Made by a program: the position numbers and the translations under genes. From NCBI RefSeq assembly GCF_016097555.1, contig NW_024533085.1:1-64000 (forward strand): a DNA stretch of 64,000 nucleotides, written 5' to 3'. The stretch comes from Gigantopelta aegis (lineage: Eukaryota > Mollusca > Gastropoda > Neomphalida > Peltospiridae). The notes beneath the pieces are model-generated. The model had not been told where the DNA came from. It did no database searches and worked only from the letters and a program-made list of their open reading frames with translations. This document shows, one piece after another, positions 62,300 through 64,000 of the stretch (position 1 is its first letter; the number at the start of each line of letters is the position of its first letter).

Positions 62300-63502
62300 G
62301 AATAGTTACCTGCGTTCTGATTGCCACTATCTCTCTGATTGCCACTGTAACTGCTAGAGTTATTGAAATTCCTAGTCTCTGACCTCGTCCCTGTCCACTA
62401 TTTACCCATAGAAGAGTACTAGATTGACCTCCAAATTGACCTTGAGAAGACTGACCATAACCATGACCTCGAAAAACTTCCGGGTTGAAAGCTATGATTA
62501 GTGGTACTACCACCTCTAGACTGAGTATTGCGAGAAAATAAAACTCTTGTGGTCAGTGCAAACTCATCAGCCAAAAACAGCCGCATCTCTCAAAGTATCA
62601 ACCTTGTGTTCATCCAAATATGTCTTAATCTCTGTAGGACTAGCACCTCTTAAACTCTTCAACCAAGATTAGCTGTTTCAAATTGTCATAATCCTTGTTG
62701 ACCTCCTTAGATGTGCACCATCTATCAAAAGTAGTCTCCTTGACTCTAGAAAACTCAACAAATGTCTGGTTATCAAATTTCTTGTAATTTCTAAACCTTT
62801 GTCTGTAAGCCTCAGACACTAACTCATAAGCTCGCAAAATCTCTTACTTGACTACCTCATAGTCTGCACTTTGTTCAACAGATAAAGATGCATAAGCCTC
62901 GTGGGCCTTACCAACAAGTACACTTTGCAACAAAGTTGTCCAGCAATCCCTAGGCCATTTCAAATTTCTAGCAACTTTCCTGAAAATGGTCAAAATAGGT
63001 ATCTATCTCATTTTCACGAAACCTTGGGACAAATCTAATGAAATTTAGAAATATCTGGCCCCTGATGATTAGGTCTATGGTTGAATCTCCACTTGAGCTA
63101 ACTGCAGCTGTGTATCTTTTTCCCAACTTTAACTTTTTCTAACTCAAACTCACGTTCTTTTGCCTCTCTTTCTCGTTCTAACTCTAGTTTTAACCTGTCT
63201 AACTCAAACTGTCTTTCTTTTGCCTCTCTTTCTCGTTCTAACTCTAGTTTTAACTTGTCTAACTCAAACTGTCTTTCACGCTCTCTCTCACCACACTTTC
63301 CTCCCAAACTTTCTTGCATAACTTTTTCCTCAAGCTGTTCGTTCAAATAATGGAAGAGAATGCTTAATATTGCACCTTTCTTAGCACTTCTATCAAAATC
63401 TAATTCCAGGTATTCTACCAAAGCCCATAATTCAGGTTCGTCTAATTCAAGAATGGAATCTTGAGTCATAGACTTAGCGAACAAAGCAACATCAAAACTC
63501 AT
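62300..63502 (-). pseudogene. Gypsy gag region with Arg/Glu-rich coiled coil (fossil)
   Basis: Starts MSFDVALFAKSM at 63502. A charged heptad-like stretch of repeated KLELERERE and FELDKLK units (about 63120-63290) predicts a coiled coil, then a gag-like segment YRQRFRNYKK near 62790. Broken. Confidence 0.7.
63117..63290. repeat. Internal ~60-bp repeat in the gag coiled coil
   Basis: TCTTTTGCCTCTCTTTCTCG with TTCTAACTCTAGTTTTAAC recurs in about 2.5 units, coding the charged heptads on the - strand. Confidence 0.8.
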
Positions 63503-63674
63503 GGTGAAAAATGAATGAGCTACCTATGCTATCACATAATATGCAAACCGATTTGTTGTGATTTCCAAGTCAAATTTTGTATTAGTACAGGAAAGTTTTG
63601 GAATATGGCAAACAATTAAATACAAAAACCCCTTAGAAAAGTAAGTTAGGTTCGAAACGGACGAGCCCCCATTT

Positions 63675-64000
63675 TGTTACGAGTGGGCCTTGGAAAAAGG
63701 GGGATTCCCAACACTCACCCGTAACACGCATTGAAAGTGATGAATCACACAACAAATTAACAAAGTTTATGAATATTTAATAGGAGACCATAAGATATAT
63801 ACAAATACAGAGTATGACATTTTTTCTTTCTAATTTGGCAGATGAATATACAAATACAAGTGGGCAAACAAATATAATGCAAAAGTCCACAATCAAGGTT
63901 ATATTTACCCAAAGTCTAGGAATGTCCAAGTTCAAAATCAAATCACATTATCAAGATCCAGTGCACACAAGTCTTCCATAAAGTCACATAAGCAAAGTAC
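63675..64000 (-). repeat. 5' LTR of the Gypsy element, cut by the window end
   Basis: First ~326 bases (in + strand reading) of the second LTR, matching 57247 onward. Confidence 0.85.

Larger units (their letters stand above)
57247..64000 (-). mobile_element. Ty3/Gypsy LTR retrotransposon, fossil, IN before RT (Gmr1-like)
   Basis: Two LTRs in the same orientation bound about 5.7 kb of interior; the right one runs off the window. On the - strand the order is gag, protease region, integrase, reverse transcriptase, RNase H, 3' LTR. Integrase upstream of RT is the gene order of Gmr1-type Gypsy elements, not of most Gypsy families. A primer-binding-site-like TGGGGGCTCGTCCG follows the 5' LTR and a G-rich polypurine tract precedes the 3' LTR. 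It is broken, with well over a dozen breaks. The visible LTR parts still align end to end by eye, so it is not ancient. Confidence 0.85.

Overview
The window looks like nuclear DNA of a gastropod mollusc. Genes are split by long AT-rich introns, long microsatellites are common, and at least fifteen copies are present of tRNA-headed SINEs of a type I associate from memory with marine gastropods. No tRNA, rRNA or CRISPR locus, and no bacterial-style operon, was found.

Layout. 1-7.1 kb is intergenic: one SINE, a piece of a TTAA-bounded element next to an OTU-protease-like ORF, tandem repeats and a long C-run. 7.16-33.0 kb holds receptor gene copy A on the + strand. It has a signal peptide exon, five Ig exons, one FN3 exon, a transmembrane exon and short cytoplasmic exons, all joining in frame to 715 residues. 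Its introns carry SINEs, LINE pieces, MITEs, a DDE transposon relic inside a long inverted repeat, and a relic of a repetitive gene family. 33-42.6 kb is intergenic, with a decayed V-type Ig exon of a different kind (about 35.8-36.1 kb), a TTAA MITE and a broken LINE. 42.7-57.05 kb holds copy B, a tandem duplicate with the same exon lengths and alignable introns. Copy B has a stop in Ig1, a lost core cysteine in Ig3, a frame-breaking A-run before its membrane helix and a damaged exon 9. 57.25 kb to the end is a broken Ty3/Gypsy LTR element on the - strand, inserted in the intron before the expected tail exons of copy B.

How it fits together. Copy A encodes a type I cell-surface Ig-superfamily receptor. 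All extracellular exons are phase 1-1, so domains can be skipped or shuffled in frame. Downstream of the membrane exon are three possible terminal exons in the same phase. The first (31258-31361) carries YEGL, YAKM and YENL. The third (32965-33032) carries LQYALV, which fits the ITIM consensus. If both are used, one gene could give tails with different signalling output; this is the most interesting hypothesis here. Copy B and the decayed V exon suggest a local receptor cluster that grows by tandem duplication and loses members.
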